Source: Oryza sativa Japonica Group
Lineage: Eukaryota > Streptophyta > Magnoliopsida > Poales > Poaceae
DNA: 64,000 nt
Reading direction: 5' to 3'
Assembly: GCF_034140825.1 (NCBI RefSeq)
Contig: NC_089035.1
Span: 43,330,001-43,394,000, forward strand
Part shown: piece after piece, positions 1-11,236 of the stretch
How positions within the stretch are numbered: position 1 is the stretch's first letter
How the letters are laid out: each line of letters opens with the position of its first letter
Notes under the pieces: generated by a model
What the model was told of the DNA's origin: nothing
Database searches by the model: none
Seen by the model: only the letters and a program-made list of their open reading frames with translations
Made by a program: the position numbers and the translations under genes

Positions 1-744
1 CAGAGCATTGCTCGATTAGTTTGTTTAGCGGGCATGGGAACTTTGTTTCACCTATACTTTGTTTCTTTCAAAAGATAAATATGATGGGATCATTTGCAGC
101 TTTGTTGTTTGCTTGATATTTGTTGTGTAAAATAACGTCTGTTGTTGAAGAAACGTCTTGTTTGTCTTATTCTCAATGGCTCGAGTGTCCTGAGGTTATG
201 GGCATGCACATTATTTTATTTTAGTAACATATCTCTTCAACACAGATATAACCCTGGGAGCTGTGCGAGAGGTAGGCATGAAGTCTGGAACAATGGGAAA
301 CAGTGGCTTTTGGTTCCTACTTGTCTTTGATAGAGCTAGCAGGAGGCGAAGAGAAACATAGTTAAGTTATTGATAATTTAGTATTTGCAAAAGAGGGAGA
401 TGCACCACTAAAGATCTTATAAAGATTGGTACTGTTATATTTGGTGCTTTCAATATTTTCTTGGTAATCTATAGTACAATGTCCGTGCGTTGCAACGAAT
501 GAATTGGCAATTGCAATTGTATTTAAGCAGAAAAATGTTAAGAGTAAAGGTAATGTGCGACAGAGTGACATTAAGATGCGTTCATTCACATGGTTTTACA
601 CAACACTATTAGCATTTCATCTGAATATCTCTGTATTATTAGAAACCGATCCATCCCAAACGAAACCAATTGTATAAACACACACACAAAGTTGCTAATA
701 TATGACCATCCAATAACTTGGCAATGCCAAAAAATGTTAGCAAA
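1..744. other. Left-edge spacer without a supported gene
   Basis: AT-rich sequence with only short open frames, none showing recognisable domains or codon bias. It could be the 3' flank of a gene lying outside the window, but nothing here proves that. The string around 470-500 (GTCCGTGCGTTGCAACG) resembles a motif frequent in rice dispersed repeats, so an old repeat fragment is likely. Confidence 0.4.
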
Positions 745-930
745 TTTGACTTAATTTGTTTTTTTTTTCAACCTGTAGAAATTGAATTTTAATTTGCATG
801 TTTGTGAAGTGATATGTCATATATTAATTTATCTTGTTTATTTTTTTCAATTTTTTATAACAATTTGCAAACAACGATGAAATGTTAGTTTTTTTTTTTG
901 AGAGCGATGAAATGTTAGTTTATATTATAA
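745..930 (+). repeat. Single arm of a foldback MITE family
   Basis: This AT-rich block resembles the right arm of the foldback element at about 23945-24285: both have AATTTG-poly(T), then a GTAGAA motif, then TTTGCAT, a GTGATAT stretch, ATATTAAT, and ATAAC followed by CAAATAACGA-like sequence. Only one arm is visible here, so it is a partial or half-deleted copy. Confidence 0.5.
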
Positions 931-1065
931 TCCACTCCTAGGAAGAAAAGATGCATGTTCACTGACTGTAGGGCTATCATAATTTTTATTTATTTATTGG
1001 TTGAAGTGTCACGTTTTAATTAAAAAAAATCAGGTATAGTACTGCTGTGGGATCTCGTCGTACGC

Positions 1066-1109
1066 TGGCAATAAATACTTTTACTTATTCATCATGTGAC
1101 ATATCTAAG
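1066..1109 (+). repeat. About 40-bp direct repeat (partner at 1371-1416)
   Basis: The sequence ending TCATCATGTGACATATCTAA recurs at 1396-1415 with similar preceding bases (AATAAATACTTTTA here, AACAAATGCTTTTA there). The pair brackets the MITE at 1109-1352 but is far longer than its 3-bp target duplication, so it reflects a separate local duplication. Confidence 0.7.
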
Positions 1110-1352
1110 AGCAGGTACAATAGCAGACTATAAGCCAGTTATAAACATATTTTAAAGAGATAAAGGAAGAGAGAGAAGAGCAGCGGGCTACAGATTTGTA
1201 GCCAGCTGCAGCACGGACTCCAAGACGTAATGTAAGTATGACAGATGGGACCAGATATTAATAGTATAGTAAGCAAATATTGTATGAATTGGCTATTACG
1301 TTGGCTATAGATGATTTGGAGCTAGTAGTGGGCTATACTATTAAACTTGCTG
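1109..1352. mobile_element. Tourist-like (PIF/Harbinger) MITE, about 244 bp
   Basis: The ends are inverted repeats (GAGCAGGTACAATAGCAG at the left, the complement of AGCAAGTTTAATAGTATAG at the right) flanked on both sides by TAA (1106-1108 and 1353-1355). A 3-bp TAA/TTA target duplication is typical of PIF/Harbinger MITEs. It is the inverse-orientation relative of the outer element at 51512-52124. No coding capacity. Confidence 0.75.
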
Positions 1353-1439
1353 TAATGATGCAAAATATAGTTTAACAAATGCTTTTATTAATCATTCATC
1401 ATGTGACATATCTAAGGATTCATTCATAATCAACGGAAT

Positions 1440-1571
1440 GAGGTCGATCCGACGGCTCCGATCGATATCAAATCGCACACCTCCCTCCTCCCCACCAGTA
1501 TCGTGCAAAACACGTCCCCATCCAACTCGCGGCGCAGATCGCGCACTCTCTCCCTCTCGATCAGATCGCGC
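1440..1571 (+). other. GC-rich leader, left half, split by a LINE
   Basis: GC-rich, pyrimidine-heavy sequence with repeated AGATCGCGC motifs, typical of a rice 5' leader or first exon. It continues in the same style at 2995-3420 on the other side of the LINE. Together the halves probably formed the 5' end of the gene whose remains are the kinase-like exons at 3540-4490. No intact coding frame starts here. Confidence 0.5.
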
Positions 1572-2985
1572 GAAGCATTATCCGAGGGCTATCTGCCTTG
1601 AAGGCCGGGAGGATTTGGAGGGTTGGCAATGGGAGCAGTATAGATATATGGGAGGATCCTTGGATCCCTGCTGGAGTCACCCGAAGACCGATAACTCCTC
1701 GAAGAGGCACTGTGCTGAACAAGGTAGCTGATCTTATTGACCCAGCTACGGGCTGGTGGGATAAACCACTAGTGGAGGAGATTTTTTGGGAGTCTGATGC
1801 CAGGAACATTCTGGCCATCCCGGTGAGATTAGACACAAATGATTTTGTAGCCTGGCATTTTGATACAAGAGGAATGTACTCGGTCAAATCTGCGTACCAT
1901 GTCCTGGAAGATCAAAGGGAGAGATCGGCGAAGAAGCAAGAGGGCGGTTCATCCTCTGGAGCGGTGAACCAGCGGAATTTCGAGTGGGATAAAATCTGGA
2001 GTTTGCAATGCATTCCTAAAGTCAAACAGTTTATCTGGCGGCTTGCCCATAACAGCCTCCCCCTGAAACTCAACATCAAAAGGAGAGTACCAGACGCTGA
2101 AACTCTATGCCCGGTCTGCAAAAGGTTTGATGAGAATGGTGGACACTGCTTCCTGCAATGCAAGCCCATGAAACTCTGCTGGAGAATTTTATGCCTTGAA
2201 GATATCCGTTTAAGCTTGACTCAGCTTGTTTCTGCTAGAGATGTGGTTCAGACCATTTTGAAGCTGGAGAATGATCGAAGAATGGAGGTCTTCTTTCTTT
2301 TGTGGGTTTGGTGGTATGCACGCAACAAGGTGAACTCGGGGGAGGACGTAATCAGAGTGGAAGAAGTGGTCCACAAGGTGAAACAGCTGATCTGTGATCA
2401 TGCCTCTCTGCGCAAAGGAAAACATCCCAAGGTGAATGTGCAAAGAAATAAGTGGGTTCCCCCTGTAGATGGTAATCTGAAGCTCAACTTTGATGGAGCC
2501 TTCCGAGCTGTAAACAAGTCTGGTGGTTATGATTTCCTGGTTCGTGACCACCGTGGATGTGCTGTTCTTGCGGGTGCCGGCTGCCTGGAACATGTACATG
2601 ATGCTTTTGCAGCTGAAGCTGAAGCTGGTTTAGCAGGCCTAAAATCTGCTATTTCGCATGGTATTAACTCTGTCCAGGTGGAAACTGATTCACCATCCTA
2701 GTGAGAGCCTTTCACTCTCATGAGTACGCTCTCTCTCCTTGCAGTTCTATCGTAAGGGAGATCAAGGATCTCGTCCATTTAAATTTTTCTAGTGTTGTGT
2801 TTAATTATGCCCCGTGATCATGTAATGTGGCTGCGCATAAGTTAGCTCAAATGGGTGTGTGCTGGGAATTGGGTCAAGCAAGTGTGTGGGCTGACCTGTC
2901 CCTGACATTGTACAAACTATTGTGGATCGTGGTATCACTGATCCTAGTATTTAATAAAGCGCGCCGGTTTAACTCAAAAAAAAAA
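1572..2985 (+). mobile_element. 5'-truncated LINE (L1-type) with poly(A) tail and 9-bp TSD
   Basis: The insert opens inside the ORF2 3' region (IIRGLSALKAG at once) and ends in A(11). It is flanked by the direct repeat AGATCGCGC (1563-1571 and 2986-2994), the hallmark of target-primed reverse transcription. The main frame, to a stop at 2699-2701, holds a zf-RVT domain (about 1980-2200; WDKIWSLQCIPKVKQFIWRL, then CPVCKRF and a later GGHCFLQC) and an RNase-H-like RVT_3 domain (about 2450-2700; LNFDGAF, ETDS). The usual C-terminal RNase H piece (AHKLAQMG, at 2831) follows in another frame, so the ORF is broken at its end as well as lacking endonuclease and polymerase. It is immobile. Confidence 0.9.
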
Positions 2986-2994
2986 AGATCGCGC

Positions 2995-3539
2995 TCGCTC
3001 CTCCTCTCTCAGATCGCGCCTCGCGCTCCGCCGCTGCATCTCCGACGATTGTCGCCTCAACCGGCATCACCCGCCGCCGCCGATCCGGTTTCCCGCCCTC
3101 CTCCAGGTCGCGCACCTCGCGCTCGACCTCCGCCGCGCCACCTCTCCGACGAGGCGACGACTGCCTAGTGCCTACCGCCGCCGCGTCAACCGGCATCGCC
3201 GATCCGGTCTCCCTCCGCTGTCCCTCCGCCGCTGAAGTCTCCTCAGACTCCGCCTCGCCGATCCCCTCCTCCGCTGCATGCCTGCATGTCGCTTGACCAT
3301 CCCGCGGGGCCTACTCGCCCGCGAGCTCCTCCCCGCTGCCATCGGACCTGCGCGGACTCCCACGACCACCACGGTGTGAGATGACGCCGCTGGCGGCGAT
3401 TGTGTTGGCCGGTTTCTAGGAGCTCTTTGATTCAGTCCGCCGCTCTCCATCTTTTCCCGTCCCAGGGGCAGCACTGCAGTATTCCTCGACGAGCAGGTTC
3501 TGCTTCGAGCGTAGAGCTTCCGGTGGGGGTTCAGGGGTG
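2995..3539 (+). other. GC-rich leader, right half
   Basis: Continuation of the GC-rich leader interrupted by the LINE, rich in CGCC/CTCC runs. Short overlapping frames on both strands are compositional artefacts. An acceptor-like site GCACTGCAG lies near 3479. No convincing start codon leads into the kinase-like exons downstream. Confidence 0.4.
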
Positions 3540-4490
3540 GATTAGCATGTGCCTTCATGAGTCGGGATGTCAGACGGTAGGAATGGAGCAGGAGGAGAGG
3601 AGAACCTGCTGATCCAGTGGAGAGATAGCAATCTCATCGGGAACAGCGTGCTGAGCAGGTATACCTAGCATGGACCTCGATTCCTACAAGGGGCTTCAAG
3701 TTTCGAGCAATAGGCAATTCTGATTGGATCGGTCTTCTGCTTTCCTTTTGGTGCAGGCTTTGATCAGAACCAGCAATGCCACAGAGGAGAAGACCCAAGT
3801 GAGTACGTTTGGTCAGTTTCTTGTTTGTCTTTATTTTCCTCACCAACTGCGCAACTGTAAATCTTAATGCTCTTAATTATTTGATCCCACTCTTAAGTGT
3901 TTTTCATCGGAAACTTTTGATTAGTGACACATAAGGGAGCTTAAGGATGAAGTGAAGCTACTCAAGAACCTCTCACATTCCAAAATGCTGTGAGTACATA
4001 CTAGATAACTACATATGGTTTGTTTTTCAATTCGATGATGGTGTTTGATTTATCTGGTATGCTTTGAACAATGATATATTGGAACAGTATGGGAGGAGAA
4101 CTCACTAAATATTCTGGTGGAGTTTATGCTAGGAAGATCAATACAATCATTCCTTGGGAGGGTTGGGCCATTCCATGAGGCTGTAAGTGCTAACTGTTAT
4201 ATATGAGCGTCCTCTTTTGATGTGTTTACAACTAAAGAGGTTTTTTAACTGAATGTATTTGTTTATCAGGTCATCAGGAAATACGCTAAACATATTTTGC
4301 ATGGTCAGGAGTATGTACACCGCAATGGAATCGTACACATGGATAAAAAGGCAAGCAGAGTATTTGAATTTTGTTGACCCTGAACGATTTTGTTGCATGG
4401 GCTAGAAAGTTTATATGTGAGATTACTGTTTTTTTAACTTTTCAGGGAGCATTCTACTGATAAAAAGGAAATGCAAGACAAGTGACTGCA
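3540..4490 (+). pseudogene. Relic of an NPK1/ANP-type MAPKKK gene (introns retained)
   Basis: Successive short blocks, separated by intron-like sequence, read as a MAP kinase kinase kinase catalytic domain. They are IQWRDSNLIGNS (about 3612-3647; family IRWRKGELIGCGAFG), MDLDS (about 3670), ALIRTSNATEEKTQ (3761-3801), IRELKDEVKLLKNLSH (about 3932-3979), FLGRVGPFHEA (about 4150-4183) and VIRKYAKHILHGQEYVHRNG (4270-4329), followed by IVHMDKK where kinases have HRDIK. The glycine loop is corrupted, the HRD arginine is lost, the exon after 4445 hits a stop at once, and the activation loop cannot be read. Since introns remain, it is a decayed duplicated gene and not a processed copy. The N-lobe, C-lobe end and regulatory tail are missing or unrecognisable. 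Confidence 0.75.
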
Positions 4491-7080
4491 GTGCTTGCAA
4501 GATGAATCATCATCATAATTGGGTAGTTGCTATTCGGGTTGTTGAACTGCTAGACGAAATCAATTGTAGTTGTAGTGCCATGGTAGTAATCAGCAATCAA
4601 ACTCCTTGCCATGATTAATCAGGTATGTCATTTTTTGCTAGAGAATAATGCTAAACAACATTACCTTATTTACTAATTATCTGCTAGATGTCTACGGTTG
4701 AAATTTTCTCTTGAGCATGATTCTAAAAAGTTAGTTGAGTTGTTCAGTTACAATTGATGATTTAGCACTGTCTGGAACTATTTTTTGGTACCAACTTATG
4801 TGCTTTACGTGAATAGTATTGGTCTTTCAAGGTTGATATGGTAGTGCATTACTGTTGTGAAACGAGAAGCTTATATATCCTGTGCATCTTCAGTGATTTC
4901 TGAGTATTTAATCCTAGAAGATTGCATATTTGCATTACATTAGTTTCCAAATTTCTAAAGTATTAAATTATCCTGTTGATGCTGGTTGCCTGAGTAAGGA
5001 GATTGATGCAGATTGTTAAGTTCATAATATATTAGAGATCGTATATGGCTGCATATGAAATTATGTATTTGTGTTCAAATGCCAATGTCAGGTAAAATCT
5101 GAATGCATATATTTTTTTCTATATACCTTAGTTTAGTAGCTCAGATGGTAAGATTTAAAAAAACCTAACAACTGTCAGCACCGCTACTTGTAATAGATTT
5201 CTTTCATGCTGTATGGTGGATTTGATTTTGTAATTTTAACCATTAAAGGAACCTCCTTTTACTGTGGGTGGGACGGACCTGTCAGCGGGGTGCTGTTGGT
5301 GATGACGGGGTGCTCTGAATTGATGGAGCTATGCGGATTAATTTAGCTTTACCACTGTTAAGTTGCTTGCAGTTCTGGTTCTGAACAGCTTTGTGTCTAC
5401 TCTCTCCTACAGACCACAGTTTGATAGCACCACCATTACTATATATGTTGAGACTGTGAGCATGCACAGCTCTGAAGCCTTTTGTAGTTTTGTATGACAA
5501 GGATCAGGAGTTCAGGATGCAAGTCCACCATATGGATTGAATTTGGTGGCCATGTATTTTCTGTGTCCTGCAAAGGACGTTGCTGTTTTTTTTACGGCTG
5601 CTATGTTGCTACCTTTTCAGAGAAGGTATTGCAATCTATATTCGCAAGTCTTTATCAGTTCACAGGTATGTTCTTATCCTATCGTCCGACAAATATTGTT
5701 CTTTCATCTTTCATATTCATGATGAAACATCTTTTAATTGAGCCACAGTGAGATTGATGTAAACTATCAGCATACAATTAAATGTAGTGCATGGAGTTTC
5801 AGACCAACATATTCTAACAAGGAATACTTTAATTGAAGGTTCATGTTAGACCTCATAGCTCTCTCTCATCTGTGCTATTCTAAAATGAAAGGAAACGATG
5901 TGGTTTATGTTCTTTCTTGTTAGACTTCATAGCTCTTTCTCATTTGGGCTATGATGGAATTGCAAAATTGTGGATGCAAAGTTGATTAATTGGGTTATTC
6001 AAACTTCAATCTTTTTTTTTTTGCCATTGGTAAATGGCATGCATCATGCCCACCAATTAATTATTAGTTGAGCTATTGATTTTTACTGTAAGTACAGAAA
6101 AGGATGGCCAATTTACATACATTTTTCTCAAATAATAATTAAGAATTGTTCGGTGTTGTGCAAATAGACTCAAAATAATAATTGGAATTGTGTTCATTTG
6201 TGCCATGTGGTGCTATTGCATCTCTTATTTCTCTACCATGAGTGAATAGATGATATGGCTCTTGTTGATTGGAAATAGAGGATGAATTTTGCTTTGAAGA
6301 TCTGTTCTTTATGAACACCTAAAATTCTGTAAACAGTGCTTGTGGTGCATCATTCTAAAATGAAAGGAAACGATCGTTTCGAAGATGGTGACTGTAGTGC
6401 TAATATTACTCCTAGATCTATGGAATTTATGTTCATTATGTGTTCCATTAGCGGATTTATTGGTAGTCCTAATTGCTCGTTTATTTCACCAACTTGATGT
6501 GGTAATATGTTCTATTATCATCGAGAGATGGATTTAATATTGCACTTGAGTCTCCAGTAGAGAAAACGAATGGTGAGTATGAGCAGAAATATTATTTCTG
6601 CACATGACTTTGAAGTCCATGCCACTTCCATTTACATGACTGTATCAGTTTCTGTAACTTGCAAGAATCAAACTGGAGAAGGAAAAACAGGAGAAAGATG
6701 GAGCAACTGCAAATTTGTGCAGTACTACGACTATATATGGATTTGCTGTGTTTTTTTTTTTGTGATGTATGTTGTAATTGATATTGTGAAATATTTGTTG
6801 ACTGTTTGTATAAGAAATCAATAATACATGTGCATGTATTAATTGTGTTTTAGCGTTTCAGATCGCAGCGTGATGAGTTGTTAACAACCATCTTGTTTAT
6901 TCTGAAATTGAAAGGAAAAATATGAAGTAGTAGAGAAAAAAAATGTACGTCTCATTTTCTTCTTAATCAGTTTTTGCTATCGTTAATTAATTATATAATA
7001 AGGAAAAATATGTAGAAACTAAGAATAAAATATCGTCGTAGCGTTAGCACTCGTATCTCATATTTATAAGTTAAAGAGAC
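4491..7080. other. Spacer with no supported gene
   Basis: AT-rich sequence with only short frames. It has small internal repeats: ATTCTAAAATGAAAGGAAACGA occurs near 5877 and 6353, and a TTAGAC-TCATAGCTCT-TCTCAT block occurs near 5848 and 5922. A somewhat more GC-rich stretch at 5270-5560 might be a decayed exon but matches nothing I recognise. Confidence 0.4.
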
Positions 7081-7822
7081 CAGCTATACGCGATATTACA
7101 ATTCAAGGACATAATTTTAATGGGGAAATTGGTTCCATACCATCTAAAGTTAATAAAACGAGGGACCTACAATGGGATCCGATCCGATATAAGGAGTCAA
7201 ATTGAACTTTTTTTTTTATCCTTTTTCCGCCGAGGCGAACCATCCCGATTTGCGATCCGATTTCTCCTTTCAATCGAGGGTTGCCCGCCACGTAGCAGTG
7301 CGGTCTCTCTCCCTTATCGCTTCGCCCTTCCTTTTCCGCTCTCTTTCACCGTCCCCGCCGCGTCCATCGTGAGAAGACCTAACCCTAGTCATCCACCAAC
7401 TCGATCGGAGAGGAGATCGGAGAGGAGAGGAGGTGCGGTGATCCCGACTTCACTCGGTCCAGGCCTTAAATCCAAGGCAATCGAGAGAAGAGATCCGCGG
7501 ATGAAGGAATAAGGAAACCGATCTCGATTTGGTTCGTCATGGACTTGGAGTGGGTTGCGGAAAGGGGAGGGGAGGGGGGCCTCCTCGTTTAAGAGGAAGA
7601 GGAAGAGGAGGACGAGGACGAGGAGTAAGTTACTTGCTGCCGCCGAGTCAAGGCCGAGCCGAAGACGGCGAGGAGGTTTTGTTTGGAGCTTTTCCGTGGC
7701 GGGAGGGGAGGGATTCCCGACGCAACCGTCAAAAATCTTCCACCCAACACTCTCCAAAGGATCCAACGGGCTCGAGTGGAGAGATTCTGCAGGACGAGCA
7801 CCGCATAGAGGAGAAGGCGGAG
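7081..7822 (+). other. Promoter and leader of the unknown gene at 7823
   Basis: Composition switches from AT-rich to GC-rich near 7230. The open frame of the first exon can be read upstream of 7823, but without an ATG in frame. The ATG at 7539 (MDLEWVAERGG) is in another frame and meets a stop within 18 codons, so it would act as a small upstream ORF. A purine-rich GAGGAAGAGGA repeat runs at 7590-7625. If the true start lies further upstream through an unseen splice, the protein would gain a Gly/Arg-rich N-terminus. Confidence 0.45.
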
Positions 7823-10800
7823 ATGGCTTCTAGTGGAGAGAAGCTGCAGAAGCACCGGCCAGAGGAGATAGCTCTTAGAACGGGCTCGAGTGGTCAGACA
7901 ACGCAGAAGCTCCGAGAGAAGGCAGCCACTGAGAATCACCGTCCAAAGGAGATTGGCCCAAGTGGAGAGAAGCCGCCGCATAAGCTCCTCCGGGCAAAGG
8001 GGAAGGCGGGCACGAGCTCAATTGGAGTAACGCTACAGAAGCACCGGGCAGAGAAGGCGGACTCAAGTCGAGGGATACCGCACAAGCTCCAGGCACCGGC
8101 CGGCACAAGCTCTATTGGAGTAATGCCACAGAAGTACCAGGCAAAGCAGCAGATGGGTACCTCTCGGCTTGGACGCCATCCACCATGTATCCAAGTCCAA
8201 GGAGGAGTAAGCAACAGAGAGGCACAAGCGGCCACTACCAACCGGCAGAAGCACACCAAAAGTAACAATTCATTATCGACGAGGGCCACTACAAAGCTCA
8301 GATCAGCAACAAACACCCCATGTCAAAAGCCCACCACTGCCCCTTCCTCCAATGGCAACACTGCTCCTCCCAAGGATCGTAAAGAACCTGCTACAAACGC
8401 TGAGAATAATGCTGTTCCTGTCGCAGAGAACAATGATTTGCAAGAAGCGGATGAGGCAATCAAAAGGCTGAATGAATTGGGCTTGGGAGAGAATATCAGC
8501 TCTGAGGAGTTCCTTACATACATTGACCAGCTGAATGAACAACCTAAAATCGATACTTCCATTGAACTGGACGATGCACAGGTCACTACCCTCTATTTTC
8601 AGCATGCGCGCTATCGCGTCAGATACTATAAGGTCGGTTCAATTTCCATCACTGCTGCTAAATAAATACTAATTAATCATCACCCAACACATGCATGTTT
8701 TGTACTATGTTTCCTATGTGAATATTAGATCAACAATCATTGCTTTAATGTTTATGTCTGTCTAATTTCAGCACTTGTCACAACAACCTAATACTGAGTT
8801 GGTAGAGGATTCTTACCACATGAAACTTGTTGGGGAAGATGAACTCTCCGATGAGTTTATTCGCGAGATGGAATTTTTTATGCGTTTCGAGGAAGATGGC
8901 ACATTTGATTGGTATTTCTACCCTGATTACTGCTGGCTTGCTGCTCTGAACGACTACCAACGTCTAGTACCGATAAACTGTGTACGTATTACATTATATT
9001 AATGCATGAATAGTCCTTCAATTCTTCAGTTGTGTCTTGGTGTTCTATTTTGTCAGTTGTTTTTGCACCATCACACATAACAAGTGTACAGATCGTAAAT
9101 CTGATGACCACTTAGTTAGAATTTGAAATCATCATATATACAAAATGAAGATGTCTGGTTGGAAAATCTACATGGCATTCAAAAGGTTAAAAAGATGTGT
9201 TTATTTGTTTAATAATCCAGCTTTTATACTGCTTTACTATTAGTTTTGTGGATGCTTTCATGCTATATCTACTGAATTATCGCTGCGTAAGACAAGCATT
9301 TGCTTTGTTGTTTTATCAGCCTCTACAAGAAACTGGTCATTTTTTTCTAATTCAAAACCAGAGCCAACCCAATTCATGTTATTTCTGTTTCTTGATACTC
9401 TAGGTGCTCGGTACCTTTTTTCTTTCTTCTTCCCTTTATGGAACAGTTTCTGGCATTTCTGTAAAGAGTGCTACTCTGTAATTCTCCTTTAAAAGAACAA
9501 AGTGAACAAATCTGCATCCCTTTCTGTATGAATACTAGCTAGTAACTTTTTTGCTGCTTATTTACTTGTATATTTTTTAGCTTGAAGCTCTTAGTTATTG
9601 AAGTCATCGAATTGTTTCTTCAAAACTCTAAATCGCGAGTTTCCTCTTACCCTCCTTTTCAACATAGGTTGGTGAGGAGTACGCTTATTGGGACGACTAC
9701 CGCGGCTATTTTAATAGCTATCATACTGAATTGCAATATCTCGACTTCTGCAAGGCATTGTCGAAGGAACTTAAGGTGTGTATCATAAAATTGAACAAAC
9801 CAATAACATTTTGTACAGCGCTTTGCATTCTTCTGGGATTAAAAACGCTTTTTATCTTGAGACAGTGGATGGAAGACTATGTCCTGAATAAACTGCCATC
9901 TTCTAAGGTAAACAAGCTCACCATACAAAAATGATTGAATGAGCAGTGTTATATGTTGTAGTACTATAATAACTCTGCTGTACAGTGGGGAAGAATATGC
10001 AGCAGAGGAGCCTACCAAGCAATTAAGATTGCCACCCGCTTTTCCAAGATCACTGCTGCTTTGGCCTATAATGCCTACTATGTACGATCCCTCACACACA
10101 CTAATTATTTTTAATAGAAAAAAGGTGGTTTGTATTTAGTAACAATTCCATTCCTTTCAGGATTGTTTACAGCACATGCGCTTTTATGTTGCTTATTGCA
10201 AGGACATGGATAGCTTGTACTTTGAGATTTGGCAGCGGGTCAACATGCAAAAAGTTAGTACTTAACATTGTTATCCAGGTTCCTGCCTATGTTTATGTTG
10301 TGTATGTTTGTTTAGTAATGCATGCCTTTTTCTCAACAATGTTCAGAAGAGTTTCAGAGATTCTTTGGAGGAAGTCTACAACCTCAACAAGTTCCCTTCA
10401 CGGCAAGATAAAATGAAGGATGCATTGGAGAATAACTGTTCCCACATGGAAACTGTGGTAGGTTATTTTTCATGGATGATCTGAGAATTTAATGTGGTTT
10501 CCAAATTTTTAATTGTGCTTTAATTTTATTATCTATTGTCATATCTTTTCAGTTTCATGTTTGCACGGCAAGTGTTACCAGTGAAGTAAGTACTGTATTT
10601 GTCTAATATTAGTTGAATACGTGGAATGTGATCTTAATGTTGATCATGTCTGTGTGCCTTAGATTGCGGAGGATAAAGCTCTGGAGCTGATTGCAAAGGC
10701 AGTTGAAAGTCGGGTACTGTACTTGTATGGAATTCCATTTTGTTAGATGGCACCTATTTCTATGGAACTTCATCATACATGTTTTGGCTTATAGCATACT

Positions 10801-11236
10801 GAATTGAAAAATTCCTCTGCATTCAAAAAAGAAAAATTGTACGGAACTTCATCATACATGCTTTGGCTTATAGCATACTGAATTGAAATTCCTCTACATT
10901 CAAAAAGGAAAATTTGTGTGGAAGTTCATTGTACATGCTTTGGCTTATAGAATACTGAATTGAAATTCCTCTACATTTAGAAAAGAAAAAGAATAATGAA
11001 GTGAAATTTATTTTCTTCTTTTTTTTTCAGATGAACAAAGCAAAATTCTACGAGCAGTATATCGAAAAGAAGATAGATATTGCCCAAGCTATTGGATTGA
11101 TTTCCACGGTATTGTCTTATTGCTGTTGACAATTGCACATGAGCCATGTTTTCTCACTGTGAATAACCAAATTAGCTTCCTTCAACTAACTGTCATTTAA
11201 AATTTACATTTGCAGGATGGGACTGAAGCAACATGA
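7823..11236 (+). CDS. Uncharacterised 11-exon plant protein (about 550 aa)
   Basis: Exons 7823-8632, 8772-8981, 9668-9775, 9866-9907, 9986-10081, 10161-10253, 10347-10457, 10553-10585, 10663-10713, 11031-11108, 11216-11236. All use GT-AG introns, and every exon is a multiple of three, so all introns are phase 0. Residues 1-190 are basic, low-complexity and probably disordered, with degenerate repeats (TSSIGVTLQKHRAEK and TSSIGVMPQKYQAKQ). Residues 205-330 are acidic and aromatic (DGTFDWYFYPDYCWLAAL, GEEYAYWDDY), and the C-terminal third is helical (ELIAKAVESRMNKAKFYEQY). No signal peptide, membrane span or catalytic motif is seen. I recognise no named family; it could belong to a grass-specific expanded family. 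The gene model is firm from the frame continuity; the start codon is the weak point. Confidence 0.7.
10763..10992 (+). repeat. Three tandem copies of a ~78-bp unit in intron 9
   Basis: The unit contains GGAACTTCATCATACATG, then TTTGGCTTATAGCATACTGAA, then TTCCTCT-CATTCAAAAA. It is repeated three times with a few changes, within the intron between 10713 and 11031 of the unknown gene. The copies are close enough to be a recent local expansion. Confidence 0.85.

Noticed and set aside
142-330. 62-residue plus-strand frame at the left edge
   Set aside because: No homology signal, no codon bias, and an internal TTTTAG splice-like site breaks it; not enough to call an exon.
7589-8316. Minus-strand frames opposite exon 1 of the orphan gene
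   Set aside because: Leu/Ser-rich reading of the repeat-built first exon; splice continuity supports only the plus strand.
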